Assembly: GCA_963770545.1 (NCBI GenBank)
Contig: CAVYQF010000031.1
Span: 268,465-332,464 of the forward strand
Length of the DNA: 64,000 nucleotides
Direction: 5' to 3'
From: RYN-230 sp963770545
Lineage (GTDB): Bacteria > Actinomycetota > Actinomycetes > Streptosporangiales > Streptosporangiaceae
Shown here: in pieces, positions 1-9,988 of the stretch
How positions within the stretch are numbered: position 1 is the stretch's first letter
Layout: each line of letters begins with the position of its first letter
Made by a program: the position numbers and the translations under genes
Notes under the pieces: model-generated
Seen by the model: the letters and a program-made list of their open reading frames with translations, nothing else
What the model was told of the DNA's origin: nothing
The model's database searches: none

Positions 1-136
1 TCGGTCTGCCTTGGCTGCGGCCGCAAGCGACGGGTCTTCAGCGAGAACGAAAAATACCCGCGGGCGGCCCTCAGTCTCGGGCCGCGCTGGCGGGTTTATA
101 CAGATGAGCGCGAGAGTCGGGCTCTAGGAGGTCCGC

Positions 137-689
137 ATGGACTGGGTCAGCGACGCGGCATCGAAGCGCCAGTTCGAGGGCTTCGCCGCCGGGGCGTCAG
201 ACTCCTGCTGCGCACCGGCTACCTGATGACGGGAGACGAGAGGGACGCCGAGGACCTGGTTCAGGAGACGTTCCTGCGGGTGGCCCGGCGGTGGAACCGG
301 GTGCGGTCGATGGATCATCCGGCGGCCTACGCCCGCCGCATCCTGATCAATCTTGTGCTGGATGATGCTGTCCGCCGGTCCCGGCAGCAGGCGGAACTGG
401 GCCGCAGGACGCCGGCGCCGAGACCGCCGATGAGAGCGCTACGCGGGCCCTGCGGGAGGTTGATGACCTCGCGGAGTTCCGCTGGGCGCTGGCTCAGCTG
501 CCTGCACGGCAGCGTGCCGTGCTGGTGCTGCGCTACTGGGAGGACCTGCCCGTCGCTGAGGTCGCCGATGTCCTCGGCTGCTCGGCCGCGACGGTCACCA
601 GCACCGCATCCCGCGCAGCAGCCCGGCTGGCCCAGGCGCTAACTCACAGCGGGCTGCCTTCCTCCGGACCCGCCACCCGGCCATCATGA
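137..689 (+). pseudogene. ECF sigma factor (SigE-like), two frameshifts
   Basis: ATG at 137 follows a good AGGAGG at 127-132. The first about 25 codons (MDWVSDAASKRQFEGF) are in one frame. Near 205-215 the reading must shift to give LLRTGYLMTGDERDAEDLVQ, the sigma region 2 helix that binds the -10 element and core polymerase. A second shift near 400 is needed to read region 4 (LPARQRAVLVLRYWEDLP, then a helix-turn-helix ending TASRAAARL), which recognises the -35 element. With both shifts restored the product is about 183 aa, normal for SigE-family ECF factors. It ends at TGA 687-689, 13 nt before the next gene, so the two form a sigma/partner operon. The indels may be real decay or sequence errors; family assignment is secure, functional state is not. 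Confidence 0.8.
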
Positions 690-702
690 AGGGATATATC
701 TG

Positions 703-1629
703 ATGCCCACCGACGAACTCGAGAGTCAGCTGCGCAGTACGCTCGCCAGGGCTGCCGCCGATTTCGGGAATCCGGACCAGGCGCGCCAGCGCCTGCTTCA
801 GCGCGATTACCACCCTCGGCGGGGGAACCGGCGGCTAGCTGCAGGCATCACGACCAGCGCGGCCCTGGTCGTGGGTCTCGCCGCGGTGATCGCGGCGGTA
901 GGCCATGGGCCTGCTACCAACGCCACGCCCCTGGCGGCGCCCGCCCTGCGGACCCGCCTGCTCGCGGCGATCGACACCGCCAGCGGCGACGTCCTGTACG
1001 CGCACGGCGGGCCGGCGCCGGGCGGCGGGACGTGGCAGTCCCCCGCGTATCCCCGGCCTGGCCAGAAGGTACATGTCCGCATCCTCGGCCTCGGCTCGGG
1101 CGGGACGGTGTTTAAGGACGGGGAGTACTCCTTCACGATGCCCTCCGGGAACGATGGCGCCCACAGCTACACCTCCAATCTCGACCAGGGCGGGCTGCAG
1201 CTTTCCGGCACGGTCATGGATGTGAATCACTCCAGGCACCTGTGGGGTGTGTGGCATTCGCGGCTCGTCCTCGGATTCACTCTCGACGCGGCCGGTATCC
1301 GCGCCGAGATCGCTAACGGCCAGTTCAAGGTGGTCGGGCCGACTGAAGTGCACGGACAGAGGGCTGTCGAGCTGAAGATCAACGTGCCGCCCAGCAATGA
1401 AGCCTCGCCTCATGTGACCACGGCGCGCCTGTGGGTGGACGCTACGACCTACCTGCCCATGCAGCAGTTCGTGCGCATGTCCAATGGAGAGCAGAACGTC
1501 ACCGGCTACACGTTCCTCCCGCCGGCGGCCCGGAACCTGGCGAAACTGCGCCCGGTCATCCCGGCGGGCTATACCCGGGCGGGCCGCACCCAGGTCACCG
1601 GCCCGGAGCCGAAGACGATCAAGAAGTAG
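703..1629 (+). CDS. sigma-factor-linked single-pass membrane protein
   Basis: 308 aa. A short cytoplasmic N-terminus (residues 1-42, rich in Arg and Ala, with ARQRLLQRD) precedes one hydrophobic segment at about residues 46-66 (TTSAALVVGLAAVIAAVG). The rest (about 240 aa) should lie outside the membrane and resembles a beta-rich sensor domain with no motif I recognise. The gene follows directly on an ECF sigma gene, and the topology of cytoplasmic tail, one helix and external domain fits an anti-sigma or sigma-regulatory partner. No ZAS zinc motif (HxxxCxxC) is visible, so it is not a classical anti-sigma factor. Function is inferred from position and topology only. Confidence 0.65.
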   Translation: MPTDELESQLRSTLARAAADFGNPDQARQRLLQRDYHPRRGNRRLAAGITTSAALVVGLAAVIAAVGHGPATNATPLAAPALRTRLLAAIDTASGDVLYAHGGPAPGGGTWQSPAYPRPGQKVHVRILGLGSGGTVFKDGEYSFTMPSGNDGAHSYTSNLDQGGLQLSGTVMDVNHSRHLWGVWHSRLVLGFTLDAAGIRAEIANGQFKVVGPTEVHGQRAVELKINVPPSNEASPHVTTARLWVDATTYLPMQQFVRMSNGEQNVTGYTFLPPAARNLAKLRPVIPAGYTRAGRTQVTGPEPKTIKK

Positions 1630-1649
1630 CCAATTCCGGGACCTTCCCG

Positions 1650-3011
1650 TCAGGCTTCGGAGCATGGTGATCCCAGCCGGGCCTCGGGCATGGGCCTGCG
1701 GTCCGGAACCGGCCGCCAGCTACCACCGGACAGCTCATAGCTCCACGACGGGCCCCGGTCCACGAAGGCCTCCACCGCGCTGACCAGCCGGTCGACGTCC
1801 TCGCTGCTGCTGCCGAGGCCAAGGCTGGCCCGTACGGCACGGTCGATCCCGAGCCTGGCGAAGAGAGGGTGGGCGCAGAACCGGCCGTCGCGGACGCCGA
1901 TGCCGTGCTCGGCGGACAGGTATGTGGCGAGCAGCGCGGCGTCTGCGCCCGGCAGCGAGAAGCTCACGATGCCGACCGAGTCGGCAGCATCGGGCCAGAT
2001 GGTGTGCACGGTAGCGCCGAGCGCGGTGAGCCCGCCGCGCATCCGGCTGGTCAGTGCCTCCTCGTGGGCGGCGGCGGCCCCCGGGGCCAGCGATGACAGC
2101 ACCCGGCAGGCCTCGGCCAGGGCGACCGCACCCAGCAGGTTGGGGGTGCCGCCTTCGTGCCGGGCCGGTGAGTCAGCCCAGGTGACCGTGGTCGGGGTGA
2201 CCTCGCGGACCGCCCCGCCGCCGGCCAGATGCGGGGGTGCGGCGTCCAGCCAGTCACAGGGGCCGGCCAGGACCCCGGCGCCGAAAGGCGCGTAGATCTT
2301 GTGGCCGGAGATGGCGAGGTAGTCAACCCCGGTGGAGCTCATGTCGACCGCGCGGTGCGGGGCCAGTTGTGCTCCGTCCACGGCCAGCCTGGCGCCGTGC
2401 CGGTGCGCCAGGGCCGCGAGGTCCGGCAGCGGCAGGCATTCGCCGGTGACGTTGGAAGCTCCCGTCACGGCGAGCAGGGCGGCCGGCTGCCGGGCGAGTT
2501 CGTGGCCGATGGCGCTCAGGGTCGCGGCGAGGGTCGGCTGGGCGGTCACGACCCGGCCCCCCCGGCCCTGCCACGGCAGGAGGTTGGCGTGGTGCTCGAC
2601 GTCAAGGTGGACGACCGGGCCTGGCGCCGCGGCCGCCAGCAGATTCAGCGCGTCCGTCGTGTTGCGGGTGAAGATCACGACGTCACTGGGGCCAGCTCCG
2701 ATGAAGGAGGCGATCTCAGCCCGGGCGGACTCGTAGGCCGCGGTACAGACGAGGGAGGCATACCCGGCCCCCCGGTGCACGCTGGCGTACAGGGGCAGAA
2801 TCTCGTTGACCCGGGCCGCCACGCTCTCCAGGGCGGGCGCGCTGGCCGCGTAGTCGAGGTTGGCGTACCGTACCTGGCCGCCCTGGACCACGGGAACCTG
2901 CTGGGATGCGCCGACCAGGGCCGCGAGCGGCCGGATCGGGCGCGTCTCGCGGGCCGGCGCACTGGACGGCTGCGGGTGGTGGGTATGACCCGCGACGGGA
3001 TGAGTGATCAT
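1650..3011 (-). CDS. PLP-dependent class V aminotransferase / cysteine desulfurase-like protein
   Basis: 453 aa from ATG at 3011, chosen because GGAGAAG lies 6-9 nt upstream; longer in-frame starts have no such site. Class V fold-type I features are in order: YANLDYAASAP near residue 47 (substrate loop), a small-residue region ending FTRNTTDALN, VDGAQLAPH (Asp that holds the pyridine nitrogen), and SGHKIYAPFG, whose Lys forms the Schiff base. The C-terminal lobe has the GIGVRDGRFCAHPL segment. The family removes sulfur or selenium from cysteine or acts on related amino acids. It stands alone, with no sufE, suf or isc genes nearby, so the substrate is unknown. It converges on the preceding gene with only a 20 bp gap. 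Confidence 0.8.
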   Translation of the reverse strand: MITHPVAGHTHHPQPSSAPARETRPIRPLAALVGASQQVPVVQGGQVRYANLDYAASAPALESVAARVNEILPLYASVHRGAGYASLVCTAAYESARAEIASFIGAGPSDVVIFTRNTTDALNLLAAAAPGPVVHLDVEHHANLLPWQGRGGRVVTAQPTLAATLSAIGHELARQPAALLAVTGASNVTGECLPLPDLAALAHRHGARLAVDGAQLAPHRAVDMSSTGVDYLAISGHKIYAPFGAGVLAGPCDWLDAAPPHLAGGGAVREVTPTTVTWADSPARHEGGTPNLLGAVALAEACRVLSSLAPGAAAAHEEALTSRMRGGLTALGATVHTIWPDAADSVGIVSFSLPGADAALLATYLSAEHGIGVRDGRFCAHPLFARLGIDRAVRASLGLGSSSEDVDRLVSAVEAFVDRGPSWSYELSGGSWRPVPDRRPMPEARLGSPCSEA

Positions 3012-3395
3012 GCTGCGCTTCTCCGGATAACTCAGGGACCCGGAGCCCGGGCCCGCGCTTGCCGCGCACGCCTGGCACGGCCCTGTCTTCACCCGGGGCA
3101 CCCAATCGCGGGGGGAGGGTTGCCGGCCAGCAAGCCGGGGCTTAACGCTGGCACTCGTGACGCAACAGATAGTAGCGGCCAGGCCCACAGGCCCGGGATG
3201 AAACGACTGGGTCCAGTCAGGCGCGCTTAGTCAATTCCGGGCCGCCCGTTGATCACCCCGTTGCGGCAGCTGGACTGGCGGACCTGGTATCGGCTACCGG
3301 GCCATCACCTCCCCGTGGTCGCCGCCACCCGGCCACCTGGCTGACCCCGCCAGCCAGGGCCCGCCCGGGAGCCGCGGTGATGCCTGTGCCCTCGG

Positions 3396-5246
3396 TCAGC
3401 CCTTCGTGAGCAGTCCGAGGGGGCTGGGCGCGCCGTACTCGACGCGCAGGGCCGCCCGGCCGCTGGCCAGCCGGATGATGGTAATGCTCGAGGGCTGGTA
3501 CGGGCCCCACTGGTTCTGCAGGAAACGGACCAGCAAGGCCAGGGTGTGCGGCCGGTGCCGGATCCCCGGGCCGGCCGGTGCGATGTCCGCGACCCGGAGC
3601 GGCATGCTCGCGCTCCCCCCGGGAGCAGGTGAACCGAAATCGACCACCTGCACCCGGAACATGTGGGCCAGCGCGGCGAACGTCGTGAGCAGGCGGGAAT
3701 CGACCTGGCCGGCGGCCAGCGCGCGGCGGGCCGGGCCGGACGCGTGGAACTGGGTGTTCTGCAGCAGTTGGCGGCCCACGCTGACCCGCGCCGCCGCGTC
3801 GGCCCGCAGGTTGCGCATGTAGGCGGCGGCCCCGTAGGCCGCCACCACCCGGATCGTGGTCTGCGCGCTGCCCTTCCCGAAGCTGGCCACCACCACCGGC
3901 GCGTACACGCTGCTCAGCCGGGCACCGAACTCGCCGCGCACGGCCGCGGTAGACACGATCAGGTCACTGCCCAGCGGGGCGGTGTTGCTTGCGTCCAGCG
4001 GAAGCAGGCGGCCCGGCGGGATCCCGTGGGCCTGAAGCACTGCGCACATCTGCGAGTCGCAGGACACGATCGCATCCGTGGACGCCTGCGCGGCGATCCA
4101 GCGGGCCGCGGCCGTGTGGGCCGCCGCGGCCGCCCGGATCGCGGCCGGAGGGGGCGCCGGGCTGGCTCTGGCCGGGGCCGGGTCTGGGCTGCTGCGGATC
4201 AGCACAATGCTGATCGCGCCCGTGCCGAACAGCACCGCGGCCACGACGGCCAGGGCGAGCACCCGCCATCGGGCCTGGGCGGGCCAGCGAAGGTGCAGGC
4301 GCCGCTGCACCCACTGCTGCACGGCCGTGAGCAGCATCTTGCCCCGGGATGGCGGGCGGAAGCTGTCCTGACGGGAGCTGACCATCTCGGCTACCGGTTC
4401 TGGCCAGTAACCCCCCGGCCAGTCGGCCTGGTCAGGCGCCGATCCGTCTTTGACGGCATCCATCAGCTGGGCCAGCTGCGGGCGGTCGGCGGGGGCCTTG
4501 GCCAGGCAGTCGGCTACCAGCTTCGTCAGCGAGGCCGGGACGTGGCTGAGGTCAGGCTGGGAGTGGACGACCCGGTAGGCCACGACGACGGGGCTGCTCG
4601 GCCCGGCCCCGAACGGTGCGGCCCCCGTCGCGGCGAACGCGATCACGCTGCCGAGGGCGAACACATCGCTGGCCGGCCCGACTTGGAACCCGGCCGCCTG
4701 CTCCGGCGACATGAAGGCCGGGGTGCCCACTATTAAGCTGGTCACGCTCATTGCGGCGCCTTCTAGCGCCCGGGAGATCCCGAAGTCGATCAGCCGCGGC
4801 CCATCGACAGCCAGGAGCACGTTGGCTGGCTTCAGGTCCCGGTGCACCAAACCGCTGGCGTGGACCGCCTGCAGCGCTTCGATCAGGCCTCCGGCCAGTT
4901 TCCACACCGCCGGCTCTGGCAGGGGTCCCGCGTGGGCGATCACTTCGGCCAGAGACGGCCCGGGCACGAAGACGGTGGCCAGCCAGGGGGGATCATCGCT
5001 GGGACCTGCCGCCACGACGGGTGCGGTGTACGCGCCGCTGACTGCCCTGGCTGCCTCTACCTCGCGCCCGAACCGCCGCACGAAATCCGGGTCGCGGGCG
5101 AACTGCCGATGGACGACCTTCACCGCCACCGCCCGGCCCGCCGGGGAGAATCCCAGGAAGACCTGGCCCATCCCGCCCGCCCCGAGCCGGGCGTGCAGCC
5201 GATACCCACCAACCTGCTGCGGGTCATCCGCTGCCAGAGGCTCCAT
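3396..5246 (-). CDS. membrane-anchored serine/threonine protein kinase
   Basis: 616 aa from ATG 5246, preceded by GGGAG at suitable spacing; ATGs at 5279 and 5267 are also in frame. A full Hanks-type kinase domain occupies residues about 10-270: glycine loop GAGGMGQVF, AVKVV lysine, HRDLKPANVLL catalytic loop, DFGIS metal loop and GTPAFMSPEQ activation segment. A proline-rich linker and a transmembrane helix (about 332-354, ALAVVAAVLFGTGAISIVLI) follow, then an external Ala-rich domain of about 250 aa without PASTA repeats. The protein should sense something outside the cell through its C-terminal domain and phosphorylate cytoplasmic targets. Its ligand and substrates cannot be read from the sequence. 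It is monocistronic here. Confidence 0.88.
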   Translation of the reverse strand: MEPLAADDPQQVGGYRLHARLGAGGMGQVFLGFSPAGRAVAVKVVHRQFARDPDFVRRFGREVEAARAVSGAYTAPVVAAGPSDDPPWLATVFVPGPSLAEVIAHAGPLPEPAVWKLAGGLIEALQAVHASGLVHRDLKPANVLLAVDGPRLIDFGISRALEGAAMSVTSLIVGTPAFMSPEQAAGFQVGPASDVFALGSVIAFAATGAAPFGAGPSSPVVVAYRVVHSQPDLSHVPASLTKLVADCLAKAPADRPQLAQLMDAVKDGSAPDQADWPGGYWPEPVAEMVSSRQDSFRPPSRGKMLLTAVQQWVQRRLHLRWPAQARWRVLALAVVAAVLFGTGAISIVLIRSSPDPAPARASPAPPPAAIRAAAAAHTAAARWIAAQASTDAIVSCDSQMCAVLQAHGIPPGRLLPLDASNTAPLGSDLIVSTAAVRGEFGARLSSVYAPVVVASFGKGSAQTTIRVVAAYGAAAYMRNLRADAAARVSVGRQLLQNTQFHASGPARRALAAGQVDSRLLTTFAALAHMFRVQVVDFGSPAPGGSASMPLRVADIAPAGPGIRHRPHTLALLVRFLQNQWGPYQPSSITIIRLASGRAALRVEYGAPSPLGLLTKG

Positions 5247-5485
5247 CACAACTCCCGCCCCTATCATCGACCCGGGCATGACGCACGGCCAGTGAGCACC
5301 GCGCTCACTGACTCCGCCGGGCCAGCCGGATCCGAAGCGCTTCGAGCCATTCTGCCGTCACGATCGGGCCGTAACAGGAAATCTAGAGCGTACGCCCAGC
5401 GACGTGCGTCGTCACAACCGAGACGACCAGTGTCGAGCCGACCGCCCGGTCGGCAGGACACCGTCGAAACGGCCGCTACCAGGGT

Positions 5486-6171
5486 CTATGCCCCTGGGTG
5501 ATCAATGTCCACAGACGGCAGGTCTTTCACCTGGTGTTTGGTGAGGCTGAGATGGATAAGAAGAGTCCCGATCTTAGTCACAGCCCCGATCGGGACAGCC
5601 ACTTCCTTGCGGCCCCACGTGCGCCCCTCCTGGAGGAGCACGTGGGTTACATAGCGGCCGCCAGGTTCCACGACCAGTCCCTGGACCTGCCCTATTTCGC
5701 CGTCGGTCGCACAGACGGTCAGTCCGCGGCGTATGTCTACCTCGCCGGATGGGACGGAGTCAACGGTGACTTCCTGCGGCGCTTCCGGTCGGCCAGGGCC
5801 GCGGTCGGGCCGGACCCCGGCGCACCGGGAATCCCGAAAACTCCGCCGGACAGAGGAAGAAAGTTCACGCTAGGGGGGGAGTGGGACTCTTGGGGCCCGC
5901 TGGGGTCGAGGTCCGGCACAACCTCGGTCTCCTGGGCGGGTCGGAGCGCCTGGAACTCGGCCAGGGTGCAGCGAAGCCGGATCTGACCCGTCGTAGCGTC
6001 CACAAGGTCAACAGGAACAAGCCGCCCTGGGACATTCCGGTGCTTCTGGTCAACTACGAGATGAGTGACCTCCCGGGCGACCGGGCTGACGACTATGCGG
6101 CTCACATGACCGCAGGCTCCGTCGCTGCAACTGACGTCGGCCCCGATCCTGAACGGCATCCTCCGCGCCAC
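5486..6171 (-). pseudogene. two-domain PRC-barrel protein with one frameshift
   Basis: The N-terminal part (RIGADVSCSDGACGHVSRIVV, then THLVVDQKHRNVPGRLVPVDLV) is a PRC-barrel domain. Near 5785 the frame must change to give QEVTVDSVPSGEVDIRRG and a second PRC-like repeat (ATDGEIGQVQGLVVEPGG, THVLLQEGRTWGRKEVAVPI, DLPSVDIDHPGA) ending at TGA 5486. Restored length is about 225 aa, as in actinobacterial stress-linked PRC proteins. A GTG at 6171 has AGGAGG six bases upstream; GTG 6177 and ATG 6159 are alternatives. PRC barrels bind RNA or protein partners; the role here is unknown. Both halves are well conserved, so the shift may be a sequence error rather than old decay. Confidence 0.72.
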
Positions 6172-6345
6172 AGCCACCCTCCTCGCTTCCTTGGACCTTA
6201 ACCAGTCCAGCCAACAGCGACTCTAAACTCCCGGCCCGCGAACAGCCGCACCTGACCGAGTATTCGCCGGGCCAGTGGTAAGCCGTGCAGACGGTCACGT
6301 GGCGCAGCAATGTATACGAGAAGTGAGCCGGTCAGGTCAGCGCGA

Positions 6346-6514
6346 CCGCTGGCGGGACGCGAAGATCGACTGGAAGGCACTCAGCCAGCGCATCGGCCAC
6401 GCGGACGTGGCCTTCACCATGAAGCAGTATGTGCAGACCGGCCTGGAGGCCGACCGCCAGGTCGCGAACACGCTGGCCGAGCTGATCATCGCGTCTTCCA
6501 CGTCTCAGGGTTGA
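6346..6514 (+). pseudogene. C-terminal stub of a tyrosine recombinase
   Basis: The frame reads DWKALSQRIGHADVAFTMKQYVQTGL, then DRQVANTLAELI. This is the last catalytic block of phage-type integrases: the IGH histidine and, 12 residues on, the QY catalytic tyrosine. The N-terminal DNA-binding part and the Arg and HxxR boxes are missing, so it is a remnant of an earlier integration. The frame extends upstream to 6275, but that part shows no integrase similarity. Confidence 0.75.
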
Positions 6515-6928
6515 CCGCCCGTCTCACTGACCAAGACGAAACCCGGTGGCCCTGTCTCGTTCTCCGTCGTGTCTCCCCTGACCCGCTCGGTCTCGTTAGC
6601 AAATCCGTTCACGGAACAGCGCCCGACCTGCGTCATCCCGGTCCTCCTCCGTCCTTGTTCGTAGGGCTTCCCTCGGGGCGCGGCGGTCACTCCACCATCC
6701 GCTCGGGCCCGGGATGAGCACGACTTACTTCTGGCCCGGCCTGTTCAGGACTTATGGCTATTCCATGCGAGCGCTCCGGAAGCGCATGCTCGCCGCATCC
6801 GGTTCGTATTTGTGGAGAAAGAGCACATGGCTTGTAGCGACCAGGATGCCGCTTAGCTCGCTCACCAATAAGTAAGCACCGGACGCCTGACCAACAGAGC
6901 CCATTCCGAGTCAAGGAGGACAACAACC
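6515..6928. other. intergenic, no gene seen
   Basis: About 410 bases between the integrase stub and the acyl-CoA synthetase. No supported coding frame, tRNA or clear hairpin terminator was seen. The promoter of the downstream gene should lie in the distal part, and AAGGAGG at 6914-6920 is its ribosome binding site. Confidence 0.5.
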
Positions 6929-8818
6929 ATGGGCCGTTACGCTGAAGCGTTCCAGCAGAGCCTCACCGACCCGGAGCGTTTCTGGGGCGCGGCAGCGAGC
7001 GGGATCGACTGGTACCGCCAGCCGACGGTCGTGCTGGACGAGTCCAACCCCCCCTTTTACCGCTGGTTCGCCGATGGCACGCTGAACACCTGTTTCAACG
7101 CCCTGGACCGGCATGTGAACGACGGCCGCGGCGACCAGGCCGCCCTGATCTACGACAGCCCCGTCACCGGTACCAGCCGGAAGCTGACCTACCGGCAGCT
7201 CCTCGATGAGGTCGCGCGGTTCGCAGGTGTGCTGCGCACGCTCGGCACGGGCGCTGGCGACCGCGTGGTCATATACATGCCGATGATTCCCGAGACAGTG
7301 GTCGCGATGCTCGCCTGCGCGCGTCTCGGCGCCGTGCACTCGGTCGTGTTCGGCGGCTTCGCCGCGCCCGAACTGGCCGCCCGCATCGACGATGCGGCGC
7401 CCAAGGTCGTCGTGTCGGCTTCTTGCGGCATCGAGGTCAGTCGGGTGCTGGAGTACAAGCCAATCCTGGACAAGGCGATCGAGCTATCGTCCAGGAAGCC
7501 GGGCCGGTGCGTCATCCTGCAGCGGCCGCAGGCAGCGGCGGCGATGACCGAGGGCCGTGACCTGGACTGGCAGGACGCGATGGCAGCCGCCGAGCCCGCC
7601 GACTGCGTCCCGGTCGCGGCCACTGACCCGCTTTATATTCTGTACACGTCTGGCACTACCGCGAAGCCGAAGGGCGTTGTCCGCGACAACGGGGGCCACG
7701 CCGTGGTGCTGCGCTGGAGTATGGACAACATCTACGACACCAAGCCCGGCGAGGTCTTCTGGGCCGCGTCCGACATCGGCTGGGTTGTCGGGCATTCCTA
7801 CATCGTCTACGCTCCGCTGCTGGCGGGCTGCACCACTGTGCTGTATGAGGGCAAGCCGGTCGGCACCCCGGACGCCGGGGCGTTCTGGCGGGTGATCGCC
7901 GAGCACGGGGTAAAGGCGATGTTCACCGCGCCCACCGCCTTCCGTGCGATCAAGAAGGAAGACCCGGCTGGTGATTTTGCCAGAAAGTACGATCTGTCTG
8001 GCCTCCGGTACCTGTTCCTGGCGGGCGAGCGGCTCGATCCGGAAACCTACCGGTGGGCAGGCGAGCTGCTCGGCATCCCGGTGATCGACCACTGGTGGCA
8101 GACTGAGACGGGCTGGCCCATCGCGGCCGACCTGATGGGACTTGACCCGCTGCCCACCAAGCCGGGCTCGCCGAGCGTGCCGGTACCCGGCTACGACTTG
8201 CACGTTGTCGACCCGCTCGGTGGCGACGACGTCCCGCCAGGCAGCACCGGGGAGATCGTGCTGAGGCTGCCGCTGCCACCGGGATGTCTGACCACCCTGT
8301 GGGGTGACGACCAGCGGTTCATCGAGTCCTACCTGCTGCAGTACCCCGGTGCCTACAACACGGGGGACGGCGGATTCCGCGACAGGGATGGATATGTCTA
8401 CGTGATGGGCCGTACCGACGACGTCATCAATGTTGCCGGGCACCGGCTCTCCACCGGGGAAATGGAGGAGATACTCGCCAGTCATCCCGCCGTCGCCGAA
8501 TGCGCGGTCATTGGCGTCAATGACCCTCTCAAAGGCCAGATCCCGCGCGGATTCGTAGTACTCAAATCGGGCATCGAGACCGACCCCGACGTGCTGAGCG
8601 CCGAGCTGGTCGACCTAGTCCGCGCTCGGATCGGCGCGGTCGCGGCGCTGCGCAGGGTCGACGTTGTGGCGGGACTGCCGAAGACTCGTTCGGGCAAGAT
8701 CCTGCGCAAGACCATGCGCGGCATCGCCGACGGCAACCACGACGAACTCGTGCCCTCCACCATCGACGACCCTGCCACCCTCGACGCGCTGCGACCCGTC
8801 CTGCGGGGCAGCAGCTGA
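6929..8818 (+). CDS. prpE: propionyl-CoA/acetyl-CoA-type acyl-CoA synthetase
   Basis: 629 aa, ATP-dependent ligation of a short-chain acid to CoA via an acyl-adenylate. AMP-forming signatures are in order: N-terminal ACS cap (FWGAAASGIDWYRQP), P-loop YTSGTTAKPKGVV near residue 240, the WWQTETGWPI motif, YNTGDGG hinge region and the C-terminal LPKTRSGKILRK with the catalytic, usually acetyl-regulated lysine. Length and the DIGWVVGHSYIVYAPLL block resemble PrpE more than Acs, so propionate is the likelier substrate; acetate cannot be excluded. The start is set by AAGGAGG nine bases upstream. It is monocistronic and ends in a strong hairpin at 8886-8917, into whose foot an IS110 has inserted. 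Confidence 0.87.
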   Translation: MGRYAEAFQQSLTDPERFWGAAASGIDWYRQPTVVLDESNPPFYRWFADGTLNTCFNALDRHVNDGRGDQAALIYDSPVTGTSRKLTYRQLLDEVARFAGVLRTLGTGAGDRVVIYMPMIPETVVAMLACARLGAVHSVVFGGFAAPELAARIDDAAPKVVVSASCGIEVSRVLEYKPILDKAIELSSRKPGRCVILQRPQAAAAMTEGRDLDWQDAMAAAEPADCVPVAATDPLYILYTSGTTAKPKGVVRDNGGHAVVLRWSMDNIYDTKPGEVFWAASDIGWVVGHSYIVYAPLLAGCTTVLYEGKPVGTPDAGAFWRVIAEHGVKAMFTAPTAFRAIKKEDPAGDFARKYDLSGLRYLFLAGERLDPETYRWAGELLGIPVIDHWWQTETGWPIAADLMGLDPLPTKPGSPSVPVPGYDLHVVDPLGGDDVPPGSTGEIVLRLPLPPGCLTTLWGDDQRFIESYLLQYPGAYNTGDGGFRDRDGYVYVMGRTDDVINVAGHRLSTGEMEEILASHPAVAECAVIGVNDPLKGQIPRGFVVLKSGIETDPDVLSAELVDLVRARIGAVAALRRVDVVAGLPKTRSGKILRKTMRGIADGNHDELVPSTIDDPATLDALRPVLRGSS

Positions 8819-8885
8819 CCAAGAGAGCCCTTTCGGCCCTGGGCCGTCCGGTCAGTGCGACCGCCCACCGTTAGCAACAACATGC

Positions 8886-8917
8886 AGAAGGCCCCTTCCA
8901 TGTCGGAAGAGGCTTCT
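8886..8917 (+). terminator. hairpin terminator after the acyl-CoA synthetase
   Basis: Imperfect inverted repeat AGAAGGCCCCTTCC / GGAAGAGGCTTCT with a short ATGTC loop, 67 bp after the stop codon. No long T-run follows because the IS110 copy begins at 8920, immediately after the stem. Confidence 0.6.
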
Positions 8918-9520
8918 GATGCGATGAAGGAGCGGGGCCTCCCGCTCTCCGTAGGTGACCCGAGGTTCATGCTCGGGTTGTCTACGCCATCTACGACGAT
9001 GGGAGGCCCACTGCAGAAGCGTATGACGGCCCGCAGATTGTGGGCATGGACCTGCACCGGCGGCGCAGCGTGCTGGTCCGGATGACGCCGGACGGCAGGC
9101 GGCTGGACAAGGCCCAGATCATTAACAGCCCGGAGGAGTTGCGGCGGGAGATCGCCCGGGCGGGGGAGCACCCGAAGGTGGTGCTGGAAGCCACGTACGG
9201 CTGGTACTGGGCGGCGGACACGCTGGCGGACGCTGGTGCGGAGGTGCACCTGGCGCATCCGCTGGGCACCTGCGGAACGCAAAGCTGCAACTGAGCGCCG
9301 TGCTGGCGCCGGGAGACGAAGTCCCGGGACTGTATCTGCATCCTGACCACCGCCGCAGGCTGCGCCGTGCCCCGGTACGGAGTGACCTAAGTGTCTAGTA
9401 ATGAAAACCGCAGTGTCCACGCTTTGCCGCCGCAGCTTCAGAGGCTTGACCAGCCAGCATGGGTTCTGGGCCGATCCAGGGCAGCGCAGGACCGACACGC
9501 GGCGGAAAATACTGGACACT

Positions 9521-9988
9521 ATGCCGCGACCGCCCTACCGTCTGGTGGCGGAGGTGGTCACGGTGAGCGAGGCAGGCAGGCGGGCCGCCCTGGAGCGGGC
9601 CGGGCTGGTGCATCCGAGGGCGGAGGCGGTGAGCGCGCCGCTGTTCAGCTCCGGCGGGTTCTTCCTGGCCGCGGACAAGGTGCAGGTCAAGTACGAGATG
9701 CTGCGCGCCCACTTCGCCGACGGCGACCCGGTGACCCAGTCGGCCGGCGCGCACGGGTACTCGCGGGCCGCGTTCTACCTGGTGGCCGCCGCCTTCGCCG
9801 AGGCGGGGATGGCTGGGCTGCTGGACGAGCGCCGTGGCCGGCGCGGCCCGGTCAAGCTGCGCGGCGAGATCGCCGAGTTCATCCGGTCAACACCGGATGC
9901 CTCGGGGGCGGCGCTGGCCGCGCAGGTCGCGGACCGGTTCGGGGTGGTGCTGCACCGGCGCACCATCGAGCGGGCGCGCGGGCGGTGA
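9521..9988 (+). CDS. helix-turn-helix accessory protein of the serine-recombinase element
   Basis: 155 aa from ATG 9521. Its middle (VKYEMLRAHFADGDPV, then GYSRAAFYLVAAAFAEAGM) has helix-turn-helix character, followed by LLDERRGRRGPVKLRGEIAEFI and a second helical pair ending FGVVLHRRTIERARGR, as in the N-terminal DNA-binding half of transposases. No catalytic domain is present. It overlaps the next start by a GTGA junction, so translation is coupled. I infer a DNA-binding or accessory role in recombination; no exact family name can be given. Confidence 0.65.
   Translation: MPRPPYRLVAEVVTVSEAGRRAALERAGLVHPRAEAVSAPLFSSGGFFLAADKVQVKYEMLRAHFADGDPVTQSAGAHGYSRAAFYLVAAAFAEAGMAGLLDERRGRRGPVKLRGEIAEFIRSTPDASGAALAAQVADRFGVVLHRRTIERARGR

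Noticed and set aside
33..48. 16-bp identity (GGTCTTCAGCGAGAAC) with 29334-29349
   Set aside because: Short, isolated match with unrelated flanks; possibly an IS end relic but not supportable.
2229..3230. Long plus-strand ORF opposite the PLP enzyme
   Set aside because: Lies antisense to a gene with clear PLP motifs; its composition (G, R, A, V rich, no motif) is a high-GC frame shadow.
7484..8485. 333-aa minus-strand ORF over the acyl-CoA synthetase
   Set aside because: Frame shadow; the opposite strand carries all family motifs.
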